From positions 186,001 to 250,000 of the forward strand of contig NZ_JAAAPO010000003.1 in the NCBI RefSeq assembly GCF_009909235.1: a stretch of 64,000 nucleotides of DNA, read 5' to 3'. The notes below the pieces were generated by a model. That model was not told where the DNA came from. It searched no databases and saw only the letters and a program-made list of their open reading frames with translations. Source of the stretch: Novosphingobium ovatum. Lineage in GTDB: Bacteria; Pseudomonadota; Alphaproteobacteria; Sphingomonadales; Sphingomonadaceae. Shown in pieces: positions 16,967 through 25,341 of this stretch. Each line of letters opens with the position of its first letter. Position 1 is the stretch's first letter. Both the position numbers and the translations under genes were made by a program.

Positions 16967-18034
16967 TCAGCCGCATTGCCCGCGATGGATCAGCTTTTGG
17001 TCGGCCAGCACCAGCGCCATCATCGCCTCGACCACGGGCACGCCGCGAATGCCCACGCAGGGGTCATGGCGGCCCTTGGTGAACAGCTCGGTCGCCTGTC
17101 CATCGCGGGTGATGGTGGGCATGGGCGTCAGGATGCTGCTGGTCGGCTTGAACGCCACGCGCACCACCACCGGCTGTCCGGTGCTGATCCCGCCTGCGAT
17201 GCCGCCCGCGTGGTTGGCGCTGAATGTCGGGCCATTTTCGCCCGGATACATCGGGTCGGCGTTTTCCTCACCCGTCAGCGCGGCAGCGGCAAAGCCGTCG
17301 CCGATCTCCACGCCCTTGACGGCATTGATGCTCATCATCGCAGCGGCCAGTTCAGAGTCCAGCTTGGCATAGAGCGGCGCGCCCCAGCCAGCGGGCACGC
17401 CAGTGGCCACGCATTCCACCACCGCCCCGATTGACGAGCCCGACTTGCGCACCGCCTCCACCTTTTCGGCCCAGCGCGCGGCGGCATCGGCATCGGGGCA
17501 GAAGAATGGATTGCGACGGATTTCCTCGGCGTCAAACTTGGCCATGTCGATGCGATCGTCGCCAATCTGCGACACATAGGCGAGGATCGACACCTCTGGG
17601 ATCACCAGCCGCGCCACACCGCCCGCCGCCACGCGCGCCGCGGTTTCGCGTGCCGATGACCGCCCGCCGCCGCGATAGTCGCGGAAACCATATTTGGCGT
17701 CATAGGTGTAATCGGCATGGCCGGGACGGTATGACTTGGCTACCTCGGAATAGTCCTTGGAGCGCTGATCGGTGTTCTCGATCATCAGGCTGATCGAGGT
17801 GCCGGTCGTCTTGCCTTCGAACACGCCCGACAGGATGCGTACCTGATCGGGTTCGTTGCGCTGGGTGGTGAATTTGCTTTGCCCCGGACGGCGCGCGTCA
17901 AGGAAGGGCTGGATCAGCCCCTCGTCGATCGTCAGCCCCGGCGGGCAACCGTCGACAACCGCGCCCAGCGCGGGACCATGGCTTTCACCCCAGGTGGTGA
18001 ATCGGAAAAGGCGGCCAAAAGTGTTCCAGCTCAT
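16967..18034 (-). CDS. aroC: Chorismate synthase
   Basis: 355 residues, the normal length. It starts '[24 protein letters not shown]' with the first chorismate synthase signature (GESHG), then '[18 protein letters not shown]', '[38 protein letters not shown]' (second signature) and '[24 protein letters not shown]' (third region). It converts EPSP to chorismate with reduced FMN as cofactor, the last shikimate-pathway step. Start at 18034 with AAGGGG upstream. Divergent from the gene at 18194. Confidence 0.97.
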   Translation of the reverse strand: MSWNTFGRLFRFTTWGESHGPALGAVVDGCPPGLTIDEGLIQPFLDARRPGQSKFTTQRNEPDQVRILSGVFEGKTTGTSISLMIENTDQRSKDYSEVAKSYRPGHADYTYDAKYGFRDYRGGGRSSARETAARVAAGGVARLVIPEVSILAYVSQIGDDRIDMAKFDAEEIRRNPFFCPDADAAARWAEKVEAVRKSGSSIGAVVECVATGVPAGWGAPLYAKLDSELAAAMMSINAVKGVEIGDGFAAAALTGEENADPMYPGENGPTFSANHAGGIAGGISTGQPVVVRVAFKPTSSILTPMPTITRDGQATELFTKGRHDPCVGIRGVPVVEAMMALVLADQKLIHRGQCG

Positions 18035-18193
18035 GGACGCCCCTTTGGCGATTGTGACGCAAAAAGTCCACAGGCGCAGGCCATGCCCCTACCGCACGGG
18101 GTGGCTATTGTGGCCAATATGTGCTGATGGCGGCGGCAATCCGGCGCGTCAGGGGCGCGCCCACCCCCTCTTCCACACAGGACACCCACGGCG

Positions 18194-18541
18194 ATGAGCA
18201 TCATCCTTTATGGCATCTCGAATTGCGACACCGTCGCCAAGGCGCGCAAGTGGCTGGAAGGCAATAGCTACAATTACACCTTCCACGATTACAAGAAGGG
18301 CGGCGCGGACGCGGGCAAGATCAAGAGCTGGGTGGACGAGGCAGGGCTGGACAAGGTGCTGAACAAGTCGGGCACCACGTTCAAGAAGCTGCCCGAGGCG
18401 ATCCGTTCGATCATGGACGAGGCCTCCGCCATCGCGCTGATGGTCGAGCAGCCCTCGATGATCAAGCGCCCGATCATCGAGAAGGACGGCAAGCTGATCG
18501 CTGTCGGCTTCAAGGCCAGCGAGTGGGAAGCCGGGCTGTAA
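18194..18541 (+). CDS. ArsC/Spx-family reductase-like protein (YffB type)
   Basis: 115 residues: 'ILYGISNCDTVAKARKWLEGNSYNYTFHDYKKGGAD' then 'LLNKSGTTFKKLPE' type blocks and 'MVEQPSMIKRPIIEKDGKLIAVGF'. This is close to E. coli YffB over its whole length, including the single N-terminal Cys in NCDT and the 'IKRP' motif. YffB has a thioredoxin fold like arsenate reductase but its substrate is not known, so I do not call it an arsenate reductase. A single gene between two opposite-strand neighbours. Confidence 0.88.
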   Translation: MSIILYGISNCDTVAKARKWLEGNSYNYTFHDYKKGGADAGKIKSWVDEAGLDKVLNKSGTTFKKLPEAIRSIMDEASAIALMVEQPSMIKRPIIEKDGKLIAVGFKASEWEAGL

Positions 18542-18563
18542 CACCCGGCACATCGGCAGCGCC

Positions 18564-19145
18564 CTATTGCACGGGGCGCTGCTCGATCACTTTCAGATAG
18601 GCGGCGCGGTCCTTGGGCAGCGTCACCATCTGCAACTGCATGCCGCCACCGGGCAGCAATTTGCATCCGGCCGGCTCCACCTGTGGGCCAATCGGGCCGA
18701 CCAGCGCGGGCAGGGGCTGCACCACCTCCAGCGTCAGGACGAAATCGACGCTGCCTTTGAAATCGCTGCGCACGGCCAGCCAGTCGCGCACCTGTTGCGT
18801 ACTGTCGATGCGGTCAAACGTGCCAAAGCCGCCATACCAGATGGTGCCGTCGGGCTGGATCTGGCCCTTGGCAATCGCCATCTGGAACCGCGTGCCTGTG
18901 GGCAGCACCGTCCATTGCGGGGCGATGCCATCGGGCCATGGCGAAGGGTTGCGGCTGTCGGCCAGATCGCGATAGACCGCCGCCGCCCGTGCCGGGTCGG
19001 CATAGCGCCACGCGTTGGCCCGCGCCCACGCCTTGCCCGCCGGGCTGTCCAGCGTGTTGCAGGCAGGCGCCGCCGGGGCTGCCGTTTGGGCATAGGCGGG
19101 CGCGGACAATGCCATCACCGCCGCAAACCAGATCGCCTTGTGCAT
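18564..19145 (-). CDS. Secreted protein of unknown function
   Basis: 193 residues from the Met at 19145: 'MHKAIWFAAVMALSAPAYAQTAAPAAPAC' is a signal peptide with cleavage near AYA-Q. The mature part has 'SPAGKAWARANAWRYADPARAAAVYRDLADSRNPSPWPDG', 'TRFQMAIAKGQ', 'WYGGFGTFDRIDS' and a C-terminal 'AAYLKVIEQRPVQ'. Two cysteines are present in the mature protein. I do not recognise the family. The frame continues upstream to 19250 but without a signal, so the inner Met is preferred. It follows ubiG on the same strand, 29 bp downstream. Confidence 0.72.
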   Translation of the reverse strand: MHKAIWFAAVMALSAPAYAQTAAPAAPACNTLDSPAGKAWARANAWRYADPARAAAVYRDLADSRNPSPWPDGIAPQWTVLPTGTRFQMAIAKGQIQPDGTIWYGGFGTFDRIDSTQQVRDWLAVRSDFKGSVDFVLTLEVVQPLPALVGPIGPQVEPAGCKLLPGGGMQLQMVTLPKDRAAYLKVIEQRPVQ

Positions 19146-19174
19146 CTTGTCCCTTTTCCCCGTTTGGTCGGCCT

Positions 19175-19945
19175 TTATGCGTGCCGCACCGTCAGAATGT
19201 AGTTCAGCGCCAGATCGTCGGACAGGTGCAGCCCCTTCATCGGGCTCCACGCGATGCCCATCGGCTGACCCACCTGTAGCCCCGCGTCCTGCAACAGGAT
19301 GGCCAGTTCGGCAGGCGTGATAAAGTCATCCCAATGGTGCGTGCCGCGCGGGACCATGCCGATGCGCTCGGCCGCCTCGATCATCAGCCATTTGGACTGC
19401 GCCGTGCGATTGGGGGTCGAGAGCACCATCAAGCCATCGGGTGCCAGCGTCTGCACCAGCGCGGCGATGAAGGCGGGTTTGTCGGCCACATGCTCGATCA
19501 CTTCCATGCTGGTGACCAGATCATAACCCGACAGGCCCAGCGCGCCGATTTCCCCACAGCGATAGTCGATCGACAGCCCGCCCGCCGCCGCATGGGCGCT
19601 GGCCGCCGCGATGTTCTCGGCCGCCGCGTCAACGCCCGTCACCGCCGCGCCCAGCCGCGCCAGCGGTTCGCACAACAGCCCCGCGCCACAGCCCACGTCC
19701 AGCGCGCGCCGCCCGGCCAGCGGGCGCACATGACGGGAATCCGCGCCGAAATGCGCGTCGATGGCATCACGGATAAAGCGCAGCCGCACCGGGTTCAGCC
19801 GATGCAGCATCGCCGAACTGCCCTTTGGGTCCCACCACTGCGCCGCCAGCTTGCCGAAATGGGCGGCTTCCTCGGGGCGGATGGTGGCGGTGGGGCTGGC
19901 CTGTTCGTCAGGGCCTGCAGACGTGTTCATGGTTGCATTGCGCAT
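19175..19945 (-). CDS. ubiG: Ubiquinone biosynthesis O-methyltransferase
   Basis: 256 residues. 'AAHFGKLAAQWWDPKGSSAMLHRLNPVRLRFI' is the UbiG/Coq3 N-terminal signature, 'ALDVGCGAGLLCEPLARLGAAVTGVD' the SAM-binding motif, and 'TSMEVIEHV' and 'VLSTPNRT' are the next methyltransferase motifs. It carries out both O-methylations of ubiquinone synthesis. The start at 19945 has AGGAAGG about 5 bp upstream; an alternative ATG lies 15 bp further in. Divergent from lysC, 80 bp apart. Confidence 0.95.
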   Translation of the reverse strand: MRNATMNTSAGPDEQASPTATIRPEEAAHFGKLAAQWWDPKGSSAMLHRLNPVRLRFIRDAIDAHFGADSRHVRPLAGRRALDVGCGAGLLCEPLARLGAAVTGVDAAAENIAAASAHAAAGGLSIDYRCGEIGALGLSGYDLVTSMEVIEHVADKPAFIAALVQTLAPDGLMVLSTPNRTAQSKWLMIEAAERIGMVPRGTHHWDDFITPAELAILLQDAGLQVGQPMGIAWSPMKGLHLSDDLALNYILTVRHA

Positions 19946-20025
19946 GAACCCTTCCTAAAGCGCCCTACCCGCGCGGGGCAAGAGCCCATTCGCGCAATTT
20001 TGTTTCAATAAAGGAGCCTGAAGAC

Positions 20026-21279
20026 GTGGCCCGGATCGTGATGAAATTCGGCGGCACCTCGATGGCCGGCACCGAGCGCATCCGGCGTGTGGCGGGCATC
20101 GTCAAGCGCCAGCAGGAAGCAGGGCATGAGGTGGCGGTCGTGGTGTCGGCGATGTCCGGCGAGACTGACCGTCTGGTCAATTTCTGCCGTGAAGCCAATG
20201 CCTTGTATGACCCGGCGGAATATGACGTGGTGGTCGCCAGCGGTGAGCAGGTGACCAGCGGTCTGTTGGCGCTGACGTTGCAGGCGATGGGCGCCAAGGC
20301 GCGTTCGTGGCTGGGCTGGCAGATGCCGATCCGCACCGATGACGCCCATGCCAAGGCGCGAATCGAAAGCATCGACACCGACGAGATCCTGGCCAGCATG
20401 GCCTCGGGCGAGATCGCGGTGATCCCGGGCTTTCAGGGGCTGACCGCGGACAACCGCATCACCACGCTGGGCCGTGGCGGCTCGGATACCTCGGCGGTGG
20501 CCGTGGCGGCCGCGCTCAAGGCGGATCGCTGCGACATCTATACCGATGTCGATGGCGTCTATACCACCGACCCGCGCATCGTCGCCAAGGCCCGCAAGCT
20601 GAAGAACGTCACCTATGAGGAAATGCTGGAACTGGCCAGCGTTGGCTCGAAGGTGCTGCAAACCCGCTCTGTGTCGCTGGCGATGAAGGAAAAGGTGCGC
20701 GTGCAGGTGCTCTCCTCGTTCATTGACGAGGACGCCCCCGCGGCCGACACGCTGCCCGGCACGATGATTGTTTCTGACGAAGAATTGGAAGGCTTGGATA
20801 TGGAACGCCAGCTGATCACCGGCATTGCCGCCGACAAGAACGAAGCCAAGGTCATCCTGACCGCCGTGCCGGACCGTCCGGGCGCTGTGGCCACCATCTT
20901 TGGCCCGCTGGCGGCCGCCAACATCAACGTCGACATGATCATCCAGAATGTCGGCCGCGAAGACACCGACACGGACGTGACCTTTACCGTGCCGCAGGCC
21001 GACCTGCCGCGCGCGCAGGCCATTCTGGAAGAGGCGAGCGCGGTCATCGGCTATCAAAAGCTGACCACCGACCCCAAGGTGGCCAAGGTGTCGGTCGTGG
21101 GCGTGGGCATGCGCAGCCATGCCGGCGTTGCCGCCACCATGTTCAAGAGCCTGGCCGATCGCGGCATCAACATTCAGGCGATCAGCACCAGCGAGATCAA
21201 GGTCTCGGTGCTGATCGATGCGGACGAGGTCGAACTGGCCGTGCGTCTGCTGCACACCGCCTATGGTCTGGACGGCTAA
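20026..21279 (+). CDS. lysC: Aspartate kinase with two C-terminal ACT domains
   Basis: 417 residues from a GTG at 20026, preceded by AAAGGAG at 20010-20016. 'VMKFGGTSMAGTERI' is the kinase substrate motif, and 'TTLGRGGSDTSAVAVAAALKADRCDIYTDVDGVYTTDPR' the nucleotide/aspartate site. Two ACT domains fill about 260-417 ('VILTAVPDRPGAVATIFGPLAAANINVDMI' and 'VSVVGVGMRSHAGVAATMFKSLADRGINIQAIST'), so feedback by lysine and/or threonine is expected. It makes aspartyl-phosphate, the entry to the Lys/Met/Thr pathway. In length and domain order it matches the Corynebacterium LysC alpha type, and an internal start may give a beta subunit (see 20800). A good terminator follows at 21309. Confidence 0.96.
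   Translation: MARIVMKFGGTSMAGTERIRRVAGIVKRQQEAGHEVAVVVSAMSGETDRLVNFCREANALYDPAEYDVVVASGEQVTSGLLALTLQAMGAKARSWLGWQMPIRTDDAHAKARIESIDTDEILASMASGEIAVIPGFQGLTADNRITTLGRGGSDTSAVAVAAALKADRCDIYTDVDGVYTTDPRIVAKARKLKNVTYEEMLELASVGSKVLQTRSVSLAMKEKVRVQVLSSFIDEDAPAADTLPGTMIVSDEELEGLDMERQLITGIAADKNEAKVILTAVPDRPGAVATIFGPLAAANINVDMIIQNVGREDTDTDVTFTVPQADLPRAQAILEEASAVIGYQKLTTDPKVAKVSVVGVGMRSHAGVAATMFKSLADRGINIQAISTSEIKVSVLIDADEVELAVRLLHTAYGLDG
20800..21279 (+). CDS. Possible internal in-frame start giving a separate aspartokinase beta subunit
   Basis: ATG at 20800 is in frame with lysC (codon 259) and has GGAAGG at 20787-20792, 7 bp upstream, an excellent ribosome-binding site. The product would be 159 residues containing only the two ACT domains, beginning M-E-R-Q-L-I-T-G-I-A. 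Corynebacterium glutamicum and Bacillus subtilis aspartokinases are known to make such beta subunits from an internal start at the equivalent place. Use of this start here is inference from the site. Confidence 0.4.
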   Translation: MERQLITGIAADKNEAKVILTAVPDRPGAVATIFGPLAAANINVDMIIQNVGREDTDTDVTFTVPQADLPRAQAILEEASAVIGYQKLTTDPKVAKVSVVGVGMRSHAGVAATMFKSLADRGINIQAISTSEIKVSVLIDADEVELAVRLLHTAYGLDG

Positions 21280-21308
21280 ACGCCGCCGCGCCTTTGCGTG
21301 ATAACAGG

Positions 21309-21337
21309 ACGCCCCGCTGGCAACGGCGGGGCGTTTT
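21309..21337 (+). terminator. Rho-independent terminator of lysC
   Basis: CGCCCCGC (21310-21317) pairs with GCGGGGCG (21326-21333) and is followed by TTTT at 21334-21337, 30 bp after the lysC stop. It lies before the convergent msrA gene and could serve both strands only weakly (no T run on the other side). Confidence 0.8.
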
Positions 21338-21348
21338 GCGTTGGGGGG

Positions 21349-21876
21349 TCAGCCTTTCAACCGCTGGGCAAAGCCCTTGCGCAATTTGGCCAGTTTGGGC
21401 GGGATAACGGCCAGACAATAGGGATTGCGCTGGCCCGCGCCCGGCCAATAGTCCTGATGATAGGTTTCGGCTGGATACCAGATGGCGGGGCCTTCGATGG
21501 TGGTGACGATGGGCGCGGGGTAATCGGCGGCGGCGCGGGTAATGGCGGCGGTGGCCTGCGCGCGCTGCGCGTCATTCAGCGGAAAGATCGCGCTGCGGTA
21601 TTGCGTGCCGATGTCATTGCCCTGCCGGTTCAACTGCGTCGGGTCATGGGTGGCGAAAAACACGTCCAGCAGATCGCCGTAACCAATCACCGCCGGGTCA
21701 TAGGTGATGCGGATCGCTTCGGCATGGCCGGTCGTGCCGCTGCACACCTGTTCATAGGTGGGCGCGGGGACAGTGCCGCCGATATAGCCACTCTCGACGT
21801 CCTGCACGCCCGCGCATTGGCGAAACACCGCCTCGGTGCACCAAAAGCAGCCGCCAGCCAAGATCGCCTGTTCCAT
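21349..21876 (-). CDS. msrA: Peptide-methionine (S)-S-oxide reductase
   Basis: 175 residues. '[15 protein letters not shown]' contains the catalytic Cys of the GCFWC motif (first Cys about residue 10). '[29 protein letters not shown]', '[26 protein letters not shown]' and '[11 protein letters not shown]' are MsrA blocks. It repairs methionine-S-sulfoxide using thioredoxin; a resolving Cys is likely the one near 'NPYCLAVI'. Start at 21876 with AAGGAG upstream. Convergent with lysC. Confidence 0.96.
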   Translation of the reverse strand: MEQAILAGGCFWCTEAVFRQCAGVQDVESGYIGGTVPAPTYEQVCSGTTGHAEAIRITYDPAVIGYGDLLDVFFATHDPTQLNRQGNDIGTQYRSAIFPLNDAQRAQATAAITRAAADYPAPIVTTIEGPAIWYPAETYHQDYWPGAGQRNPYCLAVIPPKLAKLRKGFAQRLKG

Positions 21877-22016
21877 GCCAAAACTCCTTTATCCGATGGG
21901 TGACAGATAGGTGCGCTTGTGGCCCTTGTCATCGGGCTGTGTGACGGGCACCCTTTGGGACAGGGGCGGGCCACAGACAAGCGACCGGTCACGCCCCGAT
22001 GTCCCGGGAGACCCAT

Positions 22017-22901
22017 ATGCCGAGCCATACCCCCCTGTTCCGCCGTGCCGTATTGGCCGCCAGCGCGCTGATCGGCGCGGGCGCGCTGATGCTGCCGGCC
22101 GCCGCAACGCAGGCGCAAACCGCCCCTGCGGTCACCAAACCCGCACCCGCGCCCAGCATGGCGCAAATCCTGGCCGATCCGCGCCGCAAGGACGACACGG
22201 CTCGCGATAAATACCGCCACCCGGCCCAAACGCTGGCCTTTTTCCGGGTCAAGCCGGGGATGACGGTGGTGGATTACATGCCGTCCGGCGGGTGGTGGAC
22301 GCGCATTCTGGTGCCCTATCTGGGCGAAAATGGCCATTACATCGGCCTGAACCCCGATGTGTCCAAGGATGGCGAGCAGACGCGCAACTTTCTGGGCGGG
22401 CTGGCCAACAGCTTCCCGGCCAAGGCGGCGGAATATACCGGCGTGCCCGTCGAACGCCTGCCCGCCTATAACACCGATGGCCTGCCTGCCGCGCTGAACG
22501 GCACGGTCGACCGCGTGCTGATCTTCCGCGAGATGCACAATCTATGGCGCGGCAACTGGATGCGCCGCGAGCTTTTGGCGATCCACGGCTTGCTCAAGCC
22601 CGATGGCCTGCTGGGCATCGAACAGCACCGCGCCAAGCCCGGCGCGCCGGCCGCGCGCACCATCGGCAATGACGGCTATCTGCGCGAGCGGGACGTGATC
22701 GCCATGGTTGAGGCGCATGGCTTTGAACTGGTGGCCAAGAGCGAGGTCAACGCCAACCCGCGCGACCCGGCCAACCACCCCGAAGGCGTGTGGATGTTGC
22801 CGCCGTTCCTGCGCGGGGCCAAGACGGACGCTGACCGCGCCCGCATGACCGCGATTGGCGAAAGTGACCGAATGACGCTTTTGTTCAGAAAGCGGCCCTG
22901 A
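22017..22901 (+). CDS. Exported SAM-dependent methyltransferase-like protein
   Basis: 294 residues from the ATG at 22017 (GGGAG at 22006-22010). The N-terminus 'MPSHTPLFRRAVLAASALIGAGALMLPAAATQAQT' is a signal peptide, unusual for a methyltransferase because the periplasm lacks SAM. The body 'RDKYRHPAQTLAFFRVKPGMTVVDYMPSGGWWTRILVPYLGENGHYIGLNPD' belongs to a known group of exported class-I methyltransferase-fold proteins. The glycine-rich SAM motif is degenerate (DYMPSGGWWTRIL instead of DxGxGxG). Function unknown. A second in-frame ATG at 21999 lacks a ribosome-binding site. aguB follows 12 bp downstream. Confidence 0.8.
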   Translation: MPSHTPLFRRAVLAASALIGAGALMLPAAATQAQTAPAVTKPAPAPSMAQILADPRRKDDTARDKYRHPAQTLAFFRVKPGMTVVDYMPSGGWWTRILVPYLGENGHYIGLNPDVSKDGEQTRNFLGGLANSFPAKAAEYTGVPVERLPAYNTDGLPAALNGTVDRVLIFREMHNLWRGNWMRRELLAIHGLLKPDGLLGIEQHRAKPGAPAARTIGNDGYLRERDVIAMVEAHGFELVAKSEVNANPRDPANHPEGVWMLPPFLRGAKTDADRARMTAIGESDRMTLLFRKRP

Positions 22902-22913
22902 TATGGAGGCGGC

Positions 22914-23783
22914 ATGAGCTTACTTCATGTCGCCGCCCTTCAACTGCCTTTGGGGTCCGAGGACGAAAAGGTAAACATTGCCGCCGTTTGCGCGTTGGTC
23001 GAGGAGGCTGCCGCCGCTGGCGCGCAACTGATCCTGCCGCCAGAGCTGTTTTCGGGCCCCTATTTCTGCACGGTCGAGGATGAGGCGCTGTTCGCTCTGG
23101 CCCGCCCGACCGCGCAGCACCCCAGCGTGATCGCCATGCAGGCATTGGCGGCCAAGCTGAAGGTGGCCATCCCCACCAGCTTTTTCGAACGCGATGGGCA
23201 CCATTACTATAACACGCTGGCGATGATCGGCCCGGATGGCGCGATCATGGGCACCTATCGCAAAAGCCATATCCCCGATGGGCCGGGCTATGAGGAAAAA
23301 TATTATTTCCGGCCGGGCAATACGGGCTTCAAGGTGTGGGATGTGTTTGGCACCCGCATTGGTGTGGGCATCTGTTGGGACCAATGGTATCCCGAATGCG
23401 CGCGCGCCATGGCGCTGATGGGGGCCGAAGTGTTGCTGTACCCCACCGCCATCGGGTCCGAACCCTATGACACCGGGCTGGACACCAGCCGCATGTGGCG
23501 CCGCGCGATGATCGGTCATGCGGTGTCCAATTGCATGCCGGTGATCGCCGCCAACCGCATCGGCGCCGAAACCATGCCCGGCGCTGCCGGCGCGCAGGCG
23601 TTCTATGGCCACAGCTTTATCTGTGACGAGTGGGGCGATTTTCTGGCCGATTATGGCGCGCAGGAAACCGGCGTGCTGCACGCCACGCTGGATCTGGCGC
23701 GGGCGGCCACGCACCGCGCGGGCATGGGCTTTTTCCGCGATCGGCGGCCGCAATTGTACGAAAGGTTGGCGCAGGATGTCTGA
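22914..23783 (+). CDS. aguB: N-carbamoylputrescine amidase (nitrilase superfamily)
   Basis: 289 residues. The Glu-Lys-Cys triad of the carbon-nitrogen hydrolase fold is visible: Glu in 'LILPPELFSGPYF', Lys in 'GTYRKSHIPDGPGYEEKYYF', Cys in 'RIGVGICWDQWYPECARAM'. The long stretches 'PDGPGYEEKYYFRPGNTGFKVW' and 'SEPYDTGLDTSRMWRRAMIGHAVSNCMPV' are characteristic of AguB. It hydrolyses N-carbamoylputrescine to putrescine, CO2 and ammonia. AguA (agmatine deiminase) is not in the window. Its end overlaps the folK start by 8 bp. Confidence 0.93.
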   Translation: MSLLHVAALQLPLGSEDEKVNIAAVCALVEEAAAAGAQLILPPELFSGPYFCTVEDEALFALARPTAQHPSVIAMQALAAKLKVAIPTSFFERDGHHYYNTLAMIGPDGAIMGTYRKSHIPDGPGYEEKYYFRPGNTGFKVWDVFGTRIGVGICWDQWYPECARAMALMGAEVLLYPTAIGSEPYDTGLDTSRMWRRAMIGHAVSNCMPVIAANRIGAETMPGAAGAQAFYGHSFICDEWGDFLADYGAQETGVLHATLDLARAATHRAGMGFFRDRRPQLYERLAQDV

Positions 23784-24339
23784 ACCGCAAACGACCGTCA
23801 CGCAGCGGGAATGGCGCTATGTTCTGGCGCTGGGGTCCAATGTGCCGCACGGTCGTTTCGGCGCGCCCGAAGGGGTGCTGGCCGCCGCCGTGCGCGTGCT
23901 GGCGGGGATGCGCGCGCTGGGTGTGACGCTGGAGGCGGTGGCGCCGGTCATGACCAGCGATCCGGTTGGCCCCTCGCTGCGCCGCTATGCCAATGGCGCG
24001 GTGGTGGTGCGCAGCCGCCTTGCGCCCGATGCGCTGTTGGCGGTGGTCAAACATGTCGAGGCCGCCTTCGGCCGCCGCCCCGGACAGCGCTGGGGATCGC
24101 GGGTGCTGGATATCGACATTGTGCTGTGGGACGGGGGCATCTGGCGGCAAAGCAACCTGTACGTGCCGCACCGCGCCTATCGTTCGCGCGATTTTGTTTT
24201 GCGCCCGGCGGCCGCGATTGCCCCCTATTGGCGCGATCCACACACAGGTTTGACACTGCGACAGCAATTCGCCCGCTTGACCCGGAGCCGTCACGCCCCT
24301 AGGGGGACGCCTCGCCCTGCGCGAGTCACCGCGGTCTGA
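23776..24339 (+). CDS. folK: 2-amino-4-hydroxy-6-hydroxymethyldihydropteridine pyrophosphokinase
   Basis: 187 residues from the ATG at 23776, inside the end of aguB. 'YVLALGSNVPHGRFGAPEGVLAAAV' is the HPPK N-terminus. 'VEAAFGRRPGQRWGSRVLDIDIVLWDGG' carries the Mg2+-binding DIDI motif and the ATP loop, and 'VPHRAYRSRDFVLRPAAAIAPYWRDP' matches the pterin-binding 'PH-x-R-x-x-x-R-x-F-V-L-x-P' block. It makes the pyrophosphorylated pterin used by FolP. The C-terminal ~20 residues are Arg/Pro-rich and beyond the fold. The 8-bp overlap suggests translational coupling to aguB. Confidence 0.93.
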   Translation: MSEPQTTVTQREWRYVLALGSNVPHGRFGAPEGVLAAAVRVLAGMRALGVTLEAVAPVMTSDPVGPSLRRYANGAVVVRSRLAPDALLAVVKHVEAAFGRRPGQRWGSRVLDIDIVLWDGGIWRQSNLYVPHRAYRSRDFVLRPAAAIAPYWRDPHTGLTLRQQFARLTRSRHAPRGTPRPARVTAV

Positions 24340-24356
24340 CCGCTGACACCCAAGGC

Positions 24357-24432
24357 GGGCCCTTAGCTCAGTCGGTAGAGCAACTGACTTTTAATCAGTA
24401 GGTCGCTGGTTCGAATCCAGCAGGGCTCACCA
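24357..24432 (+). tRNA. tRNA-Lys (anticodon TTT)
   Basis: 76 nt including an encoded CCA. Acceptor stem GGGCCCT (24357-24363) pairs with AGGGCTC (24422-24428) with one G-T pair. D loop with AGCTCAGTCGGTAGAGC, anticodon stem ACTGA/TCAGT around CTTTTAA, and T arm with GGTTCGAATCC. Discriminator A at 24429, CCA at 24430-24432. Confidence 0.98.
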
Positions 24433-24463
24433 CCACCCGTGTTTTGTTCGTGGGTTGGGGTAG

Positions 24464-24730
24464 TCAGGACGGAGCGTCGGTCTCCACCAGTTCGGCAATT
24501 TCAAAACGATAGCTTTTCCAGCCGCGCATTTTCGCGCCTTCCTCGGCGGGCGCGCGCAGGCGGCGGGCTTCGGCCAGCGACTTTGTGTGGCCCCAGAACA
24601 CCTCGGTCTTGCCGTTTTCCAGTTCGGCGACAATGCGCCAATAATGGGTGAAACGGTCCGCCGTGGGGCCAATGGTTTTGACGTAACCGTCGGGCATGGT
24701 GGCCGTCAAATAGCGGCGCTTGCGGCTCAT
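24464..24730 (-). CDS. Small protein of unknown function co-translated with the TetR gene
   Basis: 88 residues: starts MSRKRRYLTATMPDGYVKTIGPTADRF and has 'HYWRIVAELENGKTEVFWGHTKSLAEARRLRAPAEEG'. No signal peptide or membrane segment; a short mixed alpha/beta domain by eye. I do not recognise a family. Its ATG overlaps the TetR stop (ATGA, 24727-24730), so it is translated with the regulator and may act with it. Confidence 0.65.
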   Translation of the reverse strand: MSRKRRYLTATMPDGYVKTIGPTADRFTHYWRIVAELENGKTEVFWGHTKSLAEARRLRAPAEEGAKMRGWKSYRFEIAELVETDAPS

Positions 24731-25341
24731 GCGGCGGGGCCTTGGGCGGCGGCGATGGCTTCGGCGACGCGGGCCAGTGCCGCCCCCAGCGGGTCGTCCT
24801 CGCCCAGCAGGGCAAAGGTGCCGTTCAGCGCGAAAAAGCAGTGCCCATGCACGCAGGCCAAGAGCGAGCGGGCAAGGGCGGGGGCCGCGTCACGCCGCGC
24901 GGGGGGCAGGGCGGCGGCGACTTCGGCCACCACCAGTCCGGTCAGCCCGGCCAGTTTGGCCGCATAATCGGCGGGCATGGGGGCATCGGGCGGCAGGCGG
25001 AAATCATACAGCGCCGTCCATACATGCCGGTTGGCGGTGGCAAAATCGAAATAGGCGCGGATCGCCGCATGCAGGCGGGCCTGTGGGTCGTCCAGCGGCG
25101 CGGCCTGCAATGCGGCGGCCAGCGCATCGTGCCAATCGGTCAGCGTGCGCCCGTTGATCGCCAGCATCAGCCCGTCATAGCTGCCAAACACGTTATACAG
25201 CGTGCCGATTGAATAGCCCACGCGCTTGGCCACTTCGCGCGCGGAAAAGGCGGCAAAGCCGACCTGCGCCAGATGGGCCTGGCCTTCGCGCAGGATCAAT
25301 TCGGACAGTTGCGGACGGGTGTGATCGGATCGGCGGCCCAT
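24727..25341 (-). CDS. TetR/AcrR-family transcriptional regulator
   Basis: 204 residues from the Met at 25341 (MGRRSDHTRPQLSELIL). The helix-turn-helix is 'GFAAFSAREVAKRVGYSIGTLYNVFGSYDGLMLAIN' (about 27-62), a canonical TetR N-terminus. The C-terminal part ('LHAAIRAYFDFATANRHVWTALYDFRLP', 'ALARSLLACVHGHCFFALNG') resembles the WHG/TetR_C ligand domains. An extended start at 25380 would overlap the putative operator and is less likely. It is divergent from the acyltransferase gene at 25560 and probably controls it and itself through the repeats at 25376-25414. Ligand unknown; a fatty-acid derivative is plausible from the neighbour. Confidence 0.9.
   Translation of the reverse strand: MGRRSDHTRPQLSELILREGQAHLAQVGFAAFSAREVAKRVGYSIGTLYNVFGSYDGLMLAINGRTLTDWHDALAAALQAAPLDDPQARLHAAIRAYFDFATANRHVWTALYDFRLPPDAPMPADYAAKLAGLTGLVVAEVAAALPPARRDAAPALARSLLACVHGHCFFALNGTFALLGEDDPLGAALARVAEAIAAAQGPAA

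Noticed and set aside
18194..18541. Arsenate reductase
   Set aside because: It has the ArsC fold but matches YffB, which lacks shown arsenate reductase activity, and no ars genes are nearby.
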